From: JBQLZQ01 sp052168355
Lineage (GTDB): Bacteria > Pseudomonadota > Alphaproteobacteria > DSM-16000 > Inquilinaceae
NCBI GenBank assembly: GCA_052168355.1
Contig: JBQLZQ010000029.1
Coordinates: forward strand, 1-6,512
Direction: 5' to 3'
DNA length: 6,512 nucleotides
Shown here: in pieces, positions 1-6,059 of the stretch
Layout: each line of letters opens with the position of its first letter
Position numbering within the stretch: position 1 is the stretch's first letter
Notes under the pieces: generated by a model
What the model saw: only the letters and a program-made list of their open reading frames with translations
Databases searched by the model: none
What the model was told of the DNA's origin: nothing
Translations under genes and position numbers: made by a program

Positions 1-520
1 CGAACCGCTTGAGAAGCGAGCGCGCTTCCTGATCCGTCTTTGCCGTCGTCACGATAATGATGTCCATGCCCCGCACCTCGTCGACGCGGTCATAGTCGAT
101 TTCCGGGAACACAAGCTGCTCGCGAATCCCCAGCGCATAATTGCCCCGCCCGTCAAAGCTCTTGGGCGACAGCCCGCGAAAATCGCGGACGCGCGGCAGA
201 GCGATGTTCACCAGCCGATCCAGGAATTCGTACATCCGGTCGCGGCGCAGCGTGACCTTGGTGCCGATGGGCATCCCCTCGCGCAGCTTGAAGCCGGCGA
301 TCGAGTTGCGGGCCCTGGTCACCACCGGTTTCTGGCCGGCGATCGCCGTCAGCTCCTGCACGGCGACCGTGACTTTCTTGGAGTCCACCGCGCCCTTGCC
401 GACGCCCATATTGATGACGATCTTCTCCAACCGCGGTGTCTGTAGCGGGTTCTTGTAGGAGAATTCCTCGATCAGGCCGGGCTTGATCACTTTCTCGTAT
501 TGTTCCTGCAGTCGGGTCAT
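1..520 (-). CDS. rplE: 50S ribosomal protein L5 (C-terminus cut by window edge)
   Basis: L5 binds 5S rRNA with L18 in the central protuberance of the large subunit and contacts P-site tRNA and the 30S head. From the ATG at 518-520 an open frame of 173 codons runs off the left edge with no stop. It opens MTRLQEQYEKVIKPGL, followed by family signatures: PRLEKIVINMGVGKG (about residues 29-43), GQKPVVTRARNSIAGFKLREG (62-82), the RDFRGL segment (112-117) and FDGRGNYALGI (122-132). L5 is usually about 180 residues, so only a few C-terminal residues are missing. The start follows the L24 stop by 7 nt, and a GAAGG Shine-Dalgarno (525-529) overlaps that stop, suggesting coupling. In E. coli this junction is the S8 repressor target; I could not make out an equivalent structure. 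Identity is very secure; only the end is unknown. Confidence 0.97.
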   Translation of the reverse strand, partial: MTRLQEQYEKVIKPGLIEEFSYKNPLQTPRLEKIVINMGVGKGAVDSKKVTVAVQELTAIAGQKPVVTRARNSIAGFKLREGMPIGTKVTLRRDRMYEFLDRLVNIALPRVRDFRGLSPKSFDGRGNYALGIREQLVFPEIDYDRVDEVRGMDIIIVTTAKTDQEARSLLKRF

Positions 521-527
521 GATGCCT

Positions 528-848
528 TCACCGGTCGATGATTTCGCCGGACCGCTTGGAGAAGCGGACCTTGCGGCCGTCTTCGAGCGTCCGATAGCCG
601 ACCCGGGTCACGCCGCTGTCCTTCGGGTCGATATGGCCAAGGTTGGACACATGGATCGAGGCTTCCTTTTCCTCGATGCCGCCGGCACCCGACGCCGAGG
701 CGCGGGTGTGGCGCTTGACCATGTTCACGCCCTGAACGATGGCGCGGTTGTCCTGCGGCATGACCTTGAGCACCTCGCCACGCTTTCCCTTGTCGCGGCC
801 GGCGCGGACGATGACCTGATCGCCCTTTTTGATCTTGAGCTTCACCAT
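528..848 (-). CDS. rplX: 50S ribosomal protein L24
   Basis: L24 is an early-assembly protein that binds the 5' domain of 23S rRNA and later sits near the tunnel exit. The product is 106 residues, close to the 104 of E. coli. The N-terminal KOW-type domain is clear: KLKIKKGDQVIVRAGRDKGKRGEV (from residue 3) with the glycine and basic residues expected, then VQGVNMVKRHTR (about 38-49). The rest matches the family's C-terminal part (EKEASIHVSNL, then GRKVRFSKRSGEIID near the end). The ATG lies 1 nt after the rplN TGA, and a GAGGT-type Shine-Dalgarno sits inside the end of rplN, so translation is probably coupled. The stop is TGA at 528-530. A glycine and alanine-rich stretch (ASASGAGG) between the KOW domain and the rest is ordinary linker variation. 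Confidence 0.97.
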   Translation of the reverse strand: MVKLKIKKGDQVIVRAGRDKGKRGEVLKVMPQDNRAIVQGVNMVKRHTRASASGAGGIEEKEASIHVSNLGHIDPKDSGVTRVGYRTLEDGRKVRFSKRSGEIIDR

Positions 849-849
849 C

Positions 850-1218
850 TCACAATACCTCGGGCGCCAGGCTGATGATCTTCATGTACTTCTTGGCCCG
901 CAGTTCCCGCGTCACGGGCCCGAAGATACGGGTACCGATGGGTTCGCCCTGCTTGTTGATCAGCACCGCGGCGTTGCGGTCGAACTTGATGGTCGTGCCG
1001 TCGTCGCGCCGCACTTCCTTGGCCGTGCGCACGATCACCGCCTGATGCACGTCGCCCTTCTTGACGCGGCCGCGGGGGATCGCCTCCTTGACCGAGACGA
1101 CGATGACGTCGCCGACCGACGCAAAGCGGCGCTTGGACCCGCCCAGCACCTTGATGCACTGCACCCTGCGCGCGCCGGAATTATCGGCGACCTCCAGGTT
1201 CGTCTGCATCTGAATCAT
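850..1218 (-). CDS. rplN: 50S ribosomal protein L14
   Basis: L14 lies on the interface side of the large subunit, forms an intersubunit bridge with 16S rRNA helix 44 and contacts L19; it is also the docking site of the silencing factor RsfS. The product has the standard 122 residues, beginning MIQMQTNLEVADNSGARRVQ and ending KIISLAPEVL. The family signature AIPRGRVKKGDV is present at about residues 46-57, and RNAAVLINKQGEPIGTRIFGPV further on. The ATG is 12 nt after the rpsQ stop; an AAGGGA Shine-Dalgarno overlaps that TAA. In E. coli a promoter for the spc operon lies before rplN, but the 12-nt gap here leaves no space for one, so rplN is presumably transcribed with the S10 genes. No unusual residues seen. 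Confidence 0.98.
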   Translation of the reverse strand: MIQMQTNLEVADNSGARRVQCIKVLGGSKRRFASVGDVIVVSVKEAIPRGRVKKGDVHQAVIVRTAKEVRRDDGTTIKFDRNAAVLINKQGEPIGTRIFGPVTRELRAKKYMKIISLAPEVL

Positions 1219-1230
1219 GTTCTTGGTCCC

Positions 1231-1491
1231 TTATCCTTCGGCGCCGATGCCGGCAGCGGCGTCGTCGGTGACAACGGCCCAGGTTTTCCGCTTGGACAGC
1301 GGACGGCATTCGATGATCGAGACCTGATCGCCGATCTTGAACTGGTTCTGCTCGTCATGAGCCAGGAAGCGCTTGGAACGCTTGATGAATTTCTTGTACA
1401 CAGGATGCCGGAGCTGACGTTCGACCAAGACCGTGATGGTCTTGTCCATCTTGTCCGAAACGACTTTCCCATGGAGCACACGCCGCGGCAT
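1231..1491 (-). CDS. rpsQ: 30S ribosomal protein S17
   Basis: S17 is a primary 16S rRNA binder with an OB fold, in the body of the small subunit. The product has 86 residues (84 in E. coli). Family landmarks are GKVVSDKMDKTITVLVER at the N-terminus (about residues 8-25), HPVYKKFIKRSKRFLAHDE (29-47), IGDQVSIIECRPLSKRKTW (53-71) and then a short tail. The last dozen residues (DDAAAGIGAEG) are small and acidic, unlike the basic or hydrophobic ends of many S17 proteins, but the S17 C-terminus is variable. The ATG is 11 nt after the rpmC stop, and a strong TAGGAGGG Shine-Dalgarno (1498-1505) includes the rpmC TAG, as expected for coupled translation. It is the last gene of the S10 operon in E. coli; here the cluster simply continues. 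Confidence 0.97.
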   Translation of the reverse strand: MPRRVLHGKVVSDKMDKTITVLVERQLRHPVYKKFIKRSKRFLAHDEQNQFKIGDQVSIIECRPLSKRKTWAVVTDDAAAGIGAEG

Positions 1492-1497
1492 GGCCCG

Positions 1498-1505
1498 CCC
1501 TCCTA
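1498..1505 (-). promoter_or_regulatory. Ribosome binding site of rpsQ
   Basis: TAGGAGGG on the minus strand contains the TAG stop of rpmC and lies 6 nt before the rpsQ ATG at 1489-1491, so a ribosome ending L29 is already at the S17 binding site. Confidence 0.7.
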
Positions 1506-1706
1506 CTTGCCGGCGGCGGCGGAACGCCGCTCGCCTAGAATGGTCATGATCCGCGCGATATCGCGGCGCAACTCACGCACCCGGGAGGTGCGTTCCAACT
1601 GTCCGCTCGCCTTCTGAAAGCGCAGATTGAAGCGCTCCTTCTTCAAGCCGACCAGCTGATCCTTCAACTCGTCGACGGTCTTGGCGCGAATGTCCTCGGC
1701 CTTCAT
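1503..1706 (-). CDS. rpmC: 50S ribosomal protein L29
   Basis: L29 is a small two-helix protein beside L23 at the tunnel exit, near where trigger factor and SRP dock. With the ATG at 1704-1706 the product has 67 residues and starts MKAEDIRAKTVDELKDQL, matching the family start; the core LKKERFNLRFQKASGQLE (about 22-39) and VRELRRDIARIMTIL (43-57) are typical. A GTG two codons upstream (1710-1712) overlaps the rplP TGA and is in frame. It abuts the AGGAGGT Shine-Dalgarno (1713-1719) with no spacer, whereas the ATG has a 6-nt spacer, so the ATG is preferred. Only 2 nt separate it from the rplP stop. The C-terminus is an Ala/Arg-rich extension (ERRSAAAGK). Identity secure; the start is well supported but not proven. 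Confidence 0.95.
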   Translation of the reverse strand: MKAEDIRAKTVDELKDQLVGLKKERFNLRFQKASGQLERTSRVRELRRDIARIMTILGERRSAAAGK

Positions 1707-1708
1707 GG

Positions 1709-2128
1709 TCACACCTCCTCGCCGACGCGGGCGACAAACCGGGTTTCCACCGGCAGCTTCGCGGCGGCCAGTTCAAAGGCCCGCTTGGCCAGATCGCCCG
1801 GCACGCCGTCCAGCTCGAACATGATGCGGCCCGGCCGCACCCGACACATCCAGTATTCGGGCGACCCCTTGCCCTTGCCCATGCGCACTTCCGCCGGCTT
1901 TTGCGACACCGGCACATCCGGGAAGATACGGATCCACACACGGCCCTGGCGCTTCATGTGGCGGGTGATGGCCCGCCGCGCGGCCTCGATCTGGCGCGCC
2001 GTGATCCGCGCCGGCCCGACGGCCTTCAGGCCATAGGTGCCGAAATTGAGGGTCGTGCCGCCCTTGGCCACACCCTTGACTCGGCCCTTATGGGCTTTAC
2101 GGAACTTGGTCCGCTTCGGACTCAACAT
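1709..2128 (-). CDS. rplP: 50S ribosomal protein L16
   Basis: L16 is a late-assembly large-subunit protein near the A-site tRNA elbow and the peptidyl transferase centre, needed for full activity. The product has 139 residues (136 in E. coli). It starts MLSPKRTKFRKAHKGR and shows the signatures GLKAVGPARITARQIEAARR (about residues 33-52), KRQGRVWIRIFPD (59-71) and VRMGKGKGSPEYW (81-93). Arg82 in VRMGKGKG corresponds to the arginine that the oxygenase YcfD hydroxylates in E. coli (Arg81); whether a homologous enzyme exists here cannot be seen. The gap from the rpsC stop is 22 nt, the largest between ribosomal protein genes in the window, with a GGGGA Shine-Dalgarno-like sequence about 9 nt before the ATG. 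The TGA stop at 1709-1711 is 2 nt from the preferred rpmC start. Confidence 0.98.
   Translation of the reverse strand: MLSPKRTKFRKAHKGRVKGVAKGGTTLNFGTYGLKAVGPARITARQIEAARRAITRHMKRQGRVWIRIFPDVPVSQKPAEVRMGKGKGSPEYWMCRVRPGRIMFELDGVPGDLAKRAFELAAAKLPVETRFVARVGEEV
1713..1719 (-). promoter_or_regulatory. Ribosome binding site of rpmC
   Basis: AGGAGGT on the minus strand, the best anti-16S match noticed in the window, directly touches a GTG (1710-1712) but is 6 nt from the ATG at 1704-1706. This spacing makes the ATG the likely L29 start. Confidence 0.75.
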
Positions 2129-2150
2129 GGTCTTGGTTCCCCGATCTCAA

Positions 2151-2831
2151 CTAGCCGCGCGGCGTGGTCTGTTCGGCCAGGCGCTTGTCCTGGGCCATGG
2201 GGTCGTGGGCCATGATCTCGCCCTTGAACACCCAGACCTTGACCCCGCAGGTCCCATACGTCGTCCTGGCGGTGGCCGTGCCGTAATCGACATCCGCACG
2301 CAGCGTGTGCAGCGGCACACGGCCCTCGCGATACCATTCCGTCCGGGCGATTTCGGCACCGCCCAGGCGACCGCCGCAATTGATCCGGATGCCCAGCGCG
2401 CCAAGGCGCATGGCGTTCTGCACGGCGCGCTTCATGGCCCGCCGGAAGGCCACCCGGCGCTCCAGCTGACTGGCGATGTTCTCGGCCACCAACTTGGCGT
2501 CGATTTCCGGCTTGCGGATCTCGACGATGTTGAGGGTGACCTCGCCGCCGGTCATCCGCGACAGGTCGCTGCGCAGCTTCTCGATGTCCGCGCCCTTTTT
2601 GCCGATGACGACCCCGGGCCGCGCCGTATGAATGGTGATCCGCGCCCGCTTGGCCGGACGCTCGATGACGATCCGGCTGAGGCCGGCCTGGGCCACACGC
2701 TTTTCCAGGAACTTGCGGATATCCAGGTCCTCGTGGAGAAGCTTGGCGTAATCCTTGGTCGCGAACCAGCGCGAGTCCCAGGTGCGGTTGATGCCGAGCC
2801 GCAGCCCGATGGGATTGACCTTGTGGCCCAT
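2151..2831 (-). CDS. rpsC: 30S ribosomal protein S3
   Basis: S3 sits on the head of the small subunit, lines the mRNA entry tunnel and, with S4 and S5, gives the ribosome helicase activity. The chosen ATG gives 226 residues starting MGHKVNPIGLRLGINRTWDS, the near-universal S3 start; an upstream in-frame ATG at 2847-2849 would add six unconserved residues and lacks the good spacing of AGGAAAGGG (2838-2846), which is 6 nt before the chosen start. Residues about 39-108 form the type II KH domain, with the loop IGKKG at 76-80. The C-terminal domain carries GALGIRINCGGRLGGAEIAR (about 144-163) and GVKVWVFKGEI (196-206). The tail after that is short (AHDPMAQDKRLAEQTTPRG). One nucleotide separates the rplV stop from this start. 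Stop is TAG. Confidence 0.98.
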   Translation of the reverse strand: MGHKVNPIGLRLGINRTWDSRWFATKDYAKLLHEDLDIRKFLEKRVAQAGLSRIVIERPAKRARITIHTARPGVVIGKKGADIEKLRSDLSRMTGGEVTLNIVEIRKPEIDAKLVAENIASQLERRVAFRRAMKRAVQNAMRLGALGIRINCGGRLGGAEIARTEWYREGRVPLHTLRADVDYGTATARTTYGTCGVKVWVFKGEIMAHDPMAQDKRLAEQTTPRG

Positions 2832-2832
2832 A

Positions 2833-3213
2833 TCAGACCCTTTCCTCACGCTCGCGGACGACCACGGTCAAGTTCGACCACGGCTTTTCTATCCGGCTGG
2901 CGCGGCCGCGGGCGCGGGCCCGAAACCGCTTCATGACCAAGCCCTTGCCGACATAGGCTTCCGACACGAACAGCCGGTCGACATCGAGCTGATGGTTGTT
3001 CTCGGCATTGGCGATGGCCGACTGCAGGACCTTCTTGACGTCGTTGGCCATGCGGCGCTTCGAAAAGGTCAGATCGGCCAGCGCCCGCGCGGCATCCTTG
3101 CCACGGATCAGCTGGGCCACCAGGTTGAGCTTGCGCGGGCTGCCCCGCAGCATCCGTGCCTCCGCCTTGGCCTCGCTGTCGGCGAGCCGGCGCTCTGTCG
3201 CGGACTTGGCCAT
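2833..3213 (-). CDS. rplV: 50S ribosomal protein L22
   Basis: L22 binds all domains of 23S rRNA during assembly, and its extended beta-hairpin lines the exit tunnel opposite L4 at the constriction. The product has 126 residues (110 in E. coli); the extra length is mainly an N-terminal extension (about residues 1-15, MAKSATERRLADSEAK) typical of alphaproteobacteria. Landmarks are RMLRGSPRKLNLVAQLIRGK (20-39), LTFSKRRMANDVKKVLQSAIANAENN (48-73) and the tunnel hairpin around residues 86-106, rich in basic residues (VMKRFRARARGRASRI). No deletion is visible in the hairpin, where macrolide-resistance deletions occur in other bacteria. The ATG is 2 nt after the rpsS TAA; a GAGGA-type Shine-Dalgarno lies in the end of rpsS. 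Stop is TGA. Confidence 0.98.
   Translation of the reverse strand: MAKSATERRLADSEAKAEARMLRGSPRKLNLVAQLIRGKDAARALADLTFSKRRMANDVKKVLQSAIANAENNHQLDVDRLFVSEAYVGKGLVMKRFRARARGRASRIEKPWSNLTVVVREREERV
2838..2846 (-). promoter_or_regulatory. Ribosome binding site of rpsC
   Basis: AGGAAAGGG on the minus strand, inside the end of rplV, is 6 nt before the ATG at 2829-2831 and selects it over the ATG six codons upstream, which lies on the other side of this motif. Confidence 0.7.
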
Positions 3214-3215
3214 GA

Positions 3216-3494
3216 TTACTTCCTCTTCGCCTTCTTGTCGGCGGCGTGGCCGTAATAGGTGCGCGTGGGCGAGAACTCGCCCAGCTTGTGACCGACCATG
3301 TTCTCGGTGACGATCACCGGCAGGAACTTCCGCCCGTTATAGACACCGAAGGTCAGGCCGACGAACTGCGGCAGGATGGTCGACCGGCGCGACCAGGTCT
3401 TGATGACCTCGTTGCGTCCGGAATTCCGGGAGACATCCGCCTTCTTCAACAGATACCCGTCGACGAACGGCCCTTTCGCGAGGGAACGTGCCAT
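3216..3494 (-). CDS. rpsS: 30S ribosomal protein S19
   Basis: S19 forms a heterodimer with S13 on the head of the small subunit, near the A-site tRNA, and contacts the large subunit through bridges. The product has 92 residues, the usual size, starting MARSLAKGPFVDGYLLKK. Conserved segments are IKTWSRRSTILPQFVGLTFGVYNG (about residues 31-54) and the signature KFLPVIVTENMVGHKLGEFSPTR (56-78), then a basic tail ending KKAKRK. The frame stays open upstream to an ATG at 3588-3590, but those codons overlap rplB and encode nothing S19-like. The chosen start has an AAGGAG Shine-Dalgarno 7 nt upstream (3502-3507), which overlaps the rplB stop. The intergenic gap is 11 nt. Confidence 0.98.
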   Translation of the reverse strand: MARSLAKGPFVDGYLLKKADVSRNSGRNEVIKTWSRRSTILPQFVGLTFGVYNGRKFLPVIVTENMVGHKLGEFSPTRTYYGHAADKKAKRK

Positions 3495-3501
3495 GGCCGC
3501 T

Positions 3502-3507
3502 CTCCTT
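3502..3507 (-). promoter_or_regulatory. Ribosome binding site of rpsS
   Basis: AAGGAG on the minus strand overlaps the rplB TAA and is 7 nt before the ATG at 3492-3494, which fixes the S19 start and suggests translational coupling to L2. Confidence 0.75.
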
Positions 3508-4333
3508 ACTTCTTGTTGCGGCGGCGGACGATGAAGCGATCCGTCGCCTTGTTGTTGCGGGTCTTGCGGCCCTTGGTCGGCTTGCCCCACGGGGTGACCG
3601 GATGACGGCCGCCCGAGGTGCGGCCCTCGCCGCCGCCATGGGGGTGATCGATGGGGTTCATCGCCACGCCGCGCACCGACGGCCGCTTGCCCAGCCAGCG
3701 CTTGCGCCCGGCCTTGCCCAGATTGGTGTTGGAATTGTCCTGATTGGACACAGCGCCGATCGTGGCCATGCAGTCGCCGCGCACGATGCGCAACTCGCCC
3801 GACGTCAGCTTGAGCTGGGCGTAACCCGAATCCCGGCCGACCAGCTGGGCATACGTTCCCGCCGCGCGCGCCATCTGGCCGCCCTTGCCGGGCTTCAGCT
3901 CAATGTTGTGGACGATCGTCCCCACCGGAATGCTGCGCAGCGGCATGGCGTTGCCGGGCTTGATGTCGGTGCGGTCGCCGGCGACCACGGTGTCGCCCAC
4001 GCCCAGTCGCTGCGGCGCCAGGATATAGGCCTGCTCGCCATCCTCGTACCGGATCAGGGCGATGAACGCGGTGCGGTTGGGATCGTATTCCAGCCGCTCC
4101 ACCGTCGCCCGCACATCATGCTTGGCGCGCTTGAAGTCGACGACCCGATAGGTCCGCTTGTGGCCGCCGCCGATGCGTCGCGCGGTGATGCGCCCGGTGT
4201 TGTTGCGTCCGCCCTTGCGGCTCAGCCCCTCGGTCAGCGCCTTGACCGGCTTGCCCTTATAGAGCTCGGACCGGTCGACGATGATGAGCTGCCGGGTGCC
4301 CGGTGTCGTCGGGTTGAAATTCTTCAATGCCAT
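3506..4333 (-). CDS. rplB: 50S ribosomal protein L2
   Basis: L2 is a primary 23S rRNA binder required for subunit association, tRNA binding and peptidyl transfer. The product has 275 residues (273 in E. coli). In order: the N-terminal SGGRNN-like region (here GGRNNTGRITARRIGGGHKR, residues 41-60), FKRAKHDVRATVERLEYDPNR in the OB-fold domain (67-87), and the SH3-like domain with IPVGTIVHNIELKPGKGGQMAR (135-156). The signature MNPIDHPHGGGEGR is at 225-238; His230 appears to match E. coli His229, a residue implicated in peptidyl transferase activity. The C-terminus is strongly basic (RFIVRRRNKK). The ATG lies 4 nt after the rplW TGA, with a weak GGGGA Shine-Dalgarno-like sequence, so coupling to L23 translation may matter. 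Stop is TAA. Confidence 0.98.
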   Translation of the reverse strand: MALKNFNPTTPGTRQLIIVDRSELYKGKPVKALTEGLSRKGGRNNTGRITARRIGGGHKRTYRVVDFKRAKHDVRATVERLEYDPNRTAFIALIRYEDGEQAYILAPQRLGVGDTVVAGDRTDIKPGNAMPLRSIPVGTIVHNIELKPGKGGQMARAAGTYAQLVGRDSGYAQLKLTSGELRIVRGDCMATIGAVSNQDNSNTNLGKAGRKRWLGKRPSVRGVAMNPIDHPHGGGEGRTSGGRHPVTPWGKPTKGRKTRNNKATDRFIVRRRNKK

Positions 4334-4337
4334 CGGA

Positions 4338-4664
4338 TCAAATCCCCGTGGTCACGTCGATGGATTGGCCATCGGCCAGCGTGACCATGGCCTTTTTCTG
4401 GTCGGATCGCCGGCCCTTGATGCCACGGAACCGCTTGGTCTTCCCCTTGACGCGCAGGGTATTGACCGCCGTCACCTTGACCTCGAACACCATCTCCACC
4501 GCCTGACGGATCTCCGTCTTGGTGGCGTCCAGCGGCACCTTGAACGTGACCTGATTGTGTTCCGACATCATGGTCGACTTTTCGGTGATCACCGGCGACA
4601 GCAGCACGTCGTAGGCTCGCGCCCGGCTGATCGTCGACGGTTTCGTATTGGCTTTCGCGTTCAT
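4338..4664 (-). CDS. rplW: 50S ribosomal protein L23
   Basis: L23 sits at the tunnel exit and is the docking point for trigger factor and SRP. The product has 108 residues against 100 in E. coli; the difference is an N-terminal extension of about 10 residues (MNAKANTKPSTISRAR) before YDVLLSPVITEKS. Glu28 in VITEKS aligns with E. coli Glu18, the residue known to anchor trigger factor. Other landmarks are VPLDATKTEIRQAVEMVFEVKV (43-64), VNTLRVKGKTKRFRGIKGRRSD (67-88) and KKAMVTLADGQSID (90-103). The ATG overlaps the rplD TGA as ATGA (4 nt), and a GGAGG Shine-Dalgarno at 4675-4679 is about 10 nt upstream. No later Met before the conserved core offers a better start, so the extension is probably real. 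Confidence 0.96.
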   Translation of the reverse strand: MNAKANTKPSTISRARAYDVLLSPVITEKSTMMSEHNQVTFKVPLDATKTEIRQAVEMVFEVKVTAVNTLRVKGKTKRFRGIKGRRSDQKKAMVTLADGQSIDVTTGI

Positions 4665-5281
4665 TTGAGCCGCGCCTCCAGTTTCTCGACAGCAGCCCGG
4701 GTCAGCACCAGCGTGTCCCGCCTTAAAATGTCGTAGACATTGGCTCCCTGCTGCGGCAGCACATCGATGCCGACCAGGTTGCGCGCCGCCAAGCCGAAAT
4801 TCGTATCGATCGCGTCGCCGTCGACAAACAGGGCCGAGGTCAGCCCGAGGGCGCCCAGCCGCGACGCCAGCGCCGCGGTCTTGACATCGCCGGCACCGGC
4901 GCCATCCAGGATCATCAGATTGCCGGCCTTGGCCTTGCTCGACAAAGCGTGCTTGAGCGCCAGCTTGCGGACCTTCTTGTTCAGGCTGTGGGCATGGCTG
5001 CGCACCACCGGACCGAAGACCACGGCACCGCCACGATGCTGCGGCGCCCGCAGGGAGCCGGCCCGGGCGCGGCCCGTTCCCTTCTGCTTGAAGGGCTTCT
5101 TGGTGGTGCCGCTGATCTCGCTGATGCCCTTGGTCTTGTGCGTGCCGGCGCGCCGTTTGGCGAGCTGGTACGTGACCATCCGATGCAGAAGATCGATGCG
5201 CGGCTCCAGACCGAAGATCTCGTCATCGAGATCGATCTCGCCGGCCGCCTTATTGTCCAGGGTCTTGACGGGAACCTTCAT
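4661..5281 (-). CDS. rplD: 50S ribosomal protein L4
   Basis: L4 is an early-assembly protein whose long loop reaches the exit tunnel, where with L22 it forms the constriction. In E. coli it also represses its own operon. The product has 206 residues (201 in E. coli), starting MKVPVKTLDNKAAGEIDLDD. The tunnel loop spans about residues 42-95 and contains KKPFKQKGTGRARAG (61-75) and APQHRGGAVVFGP (79-91); the lysine in KQKGTGRAR matches the position altered in erythromycin-resistant E. coli and is not changed here. The globular part has LAARNLVGIDVLPQQGANVYD (164-184). The frame is open further upstream to 5380, but that overlaps rplC and is not L4-like. The chosen start follows the rplC stop by 4 nt, with AAGGA (5290-5294) 8 nt upstream. 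It overlaps rplW by 4 nt. Confidence 0.97.
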   Translation of the reverse strand: MKVPVKTLDNKAAGEIDLDDEIFGLEPRIDLLHRMVTYQLAKRRAGTHKTKGISEISGTTKKPFKQKGTGRARAGSLRAPQHRGGAVVFGPVVRSHAHSLNKKVRKLALKHALSSKAKAGNLMILDGAGAGDVKTAALASRLGALGLTSALFVDGDAIDTNFGLAARNLVGIDVLPQQGANVYDILRRDTLVLTRAAVEKLEARLK

Positions 5282-5285
5282 CGGT

Positions 5286-6059
5286 TCAGTCCTTATTCTC
5301 TGCATCGGCGGGCGCCGTCTGGTCGCCACCGGTCCCATCGGCACCGGTCGGCTCGTCCGCCGGGGTCTCGACAGGCTCACCCGCCGCCTGGCGCAGGCCG
5401 GCCGGCATGGGCACCCCGTCGGGCACCTTGCGCTTGAGCGCGTCGCGGATCAGCACCCATCCGCCATCCGCGCCCGGCACCGCGCCGCGCACCAGGATCA
5501 GCCCCTGGTCGGCGTCGGTGGACACGATGGTCAGGTTTTGCACGGTCACCCGCTCGTTACCCATATGCCCGGCCATCTTCTTGCCCTTGAAGACGCGGCC
5601 GGGATCCTGGTTCTGGCCGGTCGAACCGTGGGACCTGTGCGACACGGATACGCCGTGGGAGGCGCGCAGACCGGCGAAATTGTGCCGTTTCATGGCCCCG
5701 GCGAACCCCTTGCCGATCGAGGTGCCAGTCACGTCCACATGCTGCCCGGGCACGAAATGATCGGCGGTCAGTTCGTCGCCGACCTTCAGCAAGGCATCCT
5801 CGGTCACCCGGAACTCCGCCACCTTCTGTCGCGGTTCGACCCGCGCCTTGGCAAAGTGGCCGCGCAGCGGCTTGGAGACGTTCTTCACCTTGGCCTTGCC
5901 GGCGCCAAGCTGAACCGCAACATAGCCGTCCCGCTCCACCGTCCGGACATCGGTCACGTGACACCCGTCGAGGCGCAGCACGGTCACCGGGACATGAAGA
6001 CCCGCCTCGTCGAAGACGCGGGTCATGCCGACCTTTTGCGCAATGAGACCAGATCGCAT
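5286..6059 (-). CDS. rplC: 50S ribosomal protein L3 with acidic C-terminal tail
   Basis: L3 is one of the two proteins that start 50S assembly, and it reaches the peptidyl transferase centre. Starting at the second of two tandem ATGs it has 257 residues (E. coli 209), beginning MRSGLIAQKVGMTRVFDEAG. Landmarks are VDVTGTSIGKGFAGAMKRHNF (about 108-128), then HGSTGQNQDPGRVFKGKKMAG (144-164) and MGNERVTVQNL (166-176). Gln149 in STGQNQ aligns with the E. coli glutamine methylated by PrmB. From about residue 213 there is a 45-residue extension rich in Pro, Ala, Gly, Asp and Glu (10 acidic, 2 basic), with no counterpart in E. coli; tails like this are common in alphaproteobacterial L3. The first ATG (6060-6062) is only 3 nt from the AGAGG Shine-Dalgarno, the second 6 nt, so the second is preferred. 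Gap to the rpsJ stop is 11 nt. Confidence 0.96.
   Translation of the reverse strand: MRSGLIAQKVGMTRVFDEAGLHVPVTVLRLDGCHVTDVRTVERDGYVAVQLGAGKAKVKNVSKPLRGHFAKARVEPRQKVAEFRVTEDALLKVGDELTADHFVPGQHVDVTGTSIGKGFAGAMKRHNFAGLRASHGVSVSHRSHGSTGQNQDPGRVFKGKKMAGHMGNERVTVQNLTIVSTDADQGLILVRGAVPGADGGWVLIRDALKRKVPDGVPMPAGLRQAAGEPVETPADEPTGADGTGGDQTAPADAENKD
5290..5294 (-). promoter_or_regulatory. Ribosome binding site of rplD
   Basis: AAGGA on the minus strand, inside the last codons of rplC, is 8 nt before the ATG at 5279-5281. It fixes the L4 start there rather than at in-frame ATGs further upstream within rplC. Confidence 0.7.

Noticed and set aside
490..540. An S8 repressor hairpin at the rplX-rplE junction, as in the E. 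coli spc mRNA.
   Set aside because: I could not find a convincing stem resembling the S8 site of 16S rRNA around the rplE start; a structure search with a covariance model would be needed to revisit this.
829..1617. A 262-codon plus-strand open frame opposite rplN, rpsQ and rpmC.
   Set aside because: It crosses three well-supported genes on the other strand and has no recognisable motif.
2037..2936. A 299-codon plus-strand open frame opposite rplP, rpsC and rplV.
   Set aside because: It is the mirror of rpsC coding sequence, with Asp/Gly/His/Pro-rich composition typical of antisense frames and no domain signature.
3488..4384. A 298-codon plus-strand open frame opposite rplB.
   Set aside because: It is antisense to the full L2 gene and its length follows from L2 codon bias; nothing in the translation resembles a known protein.
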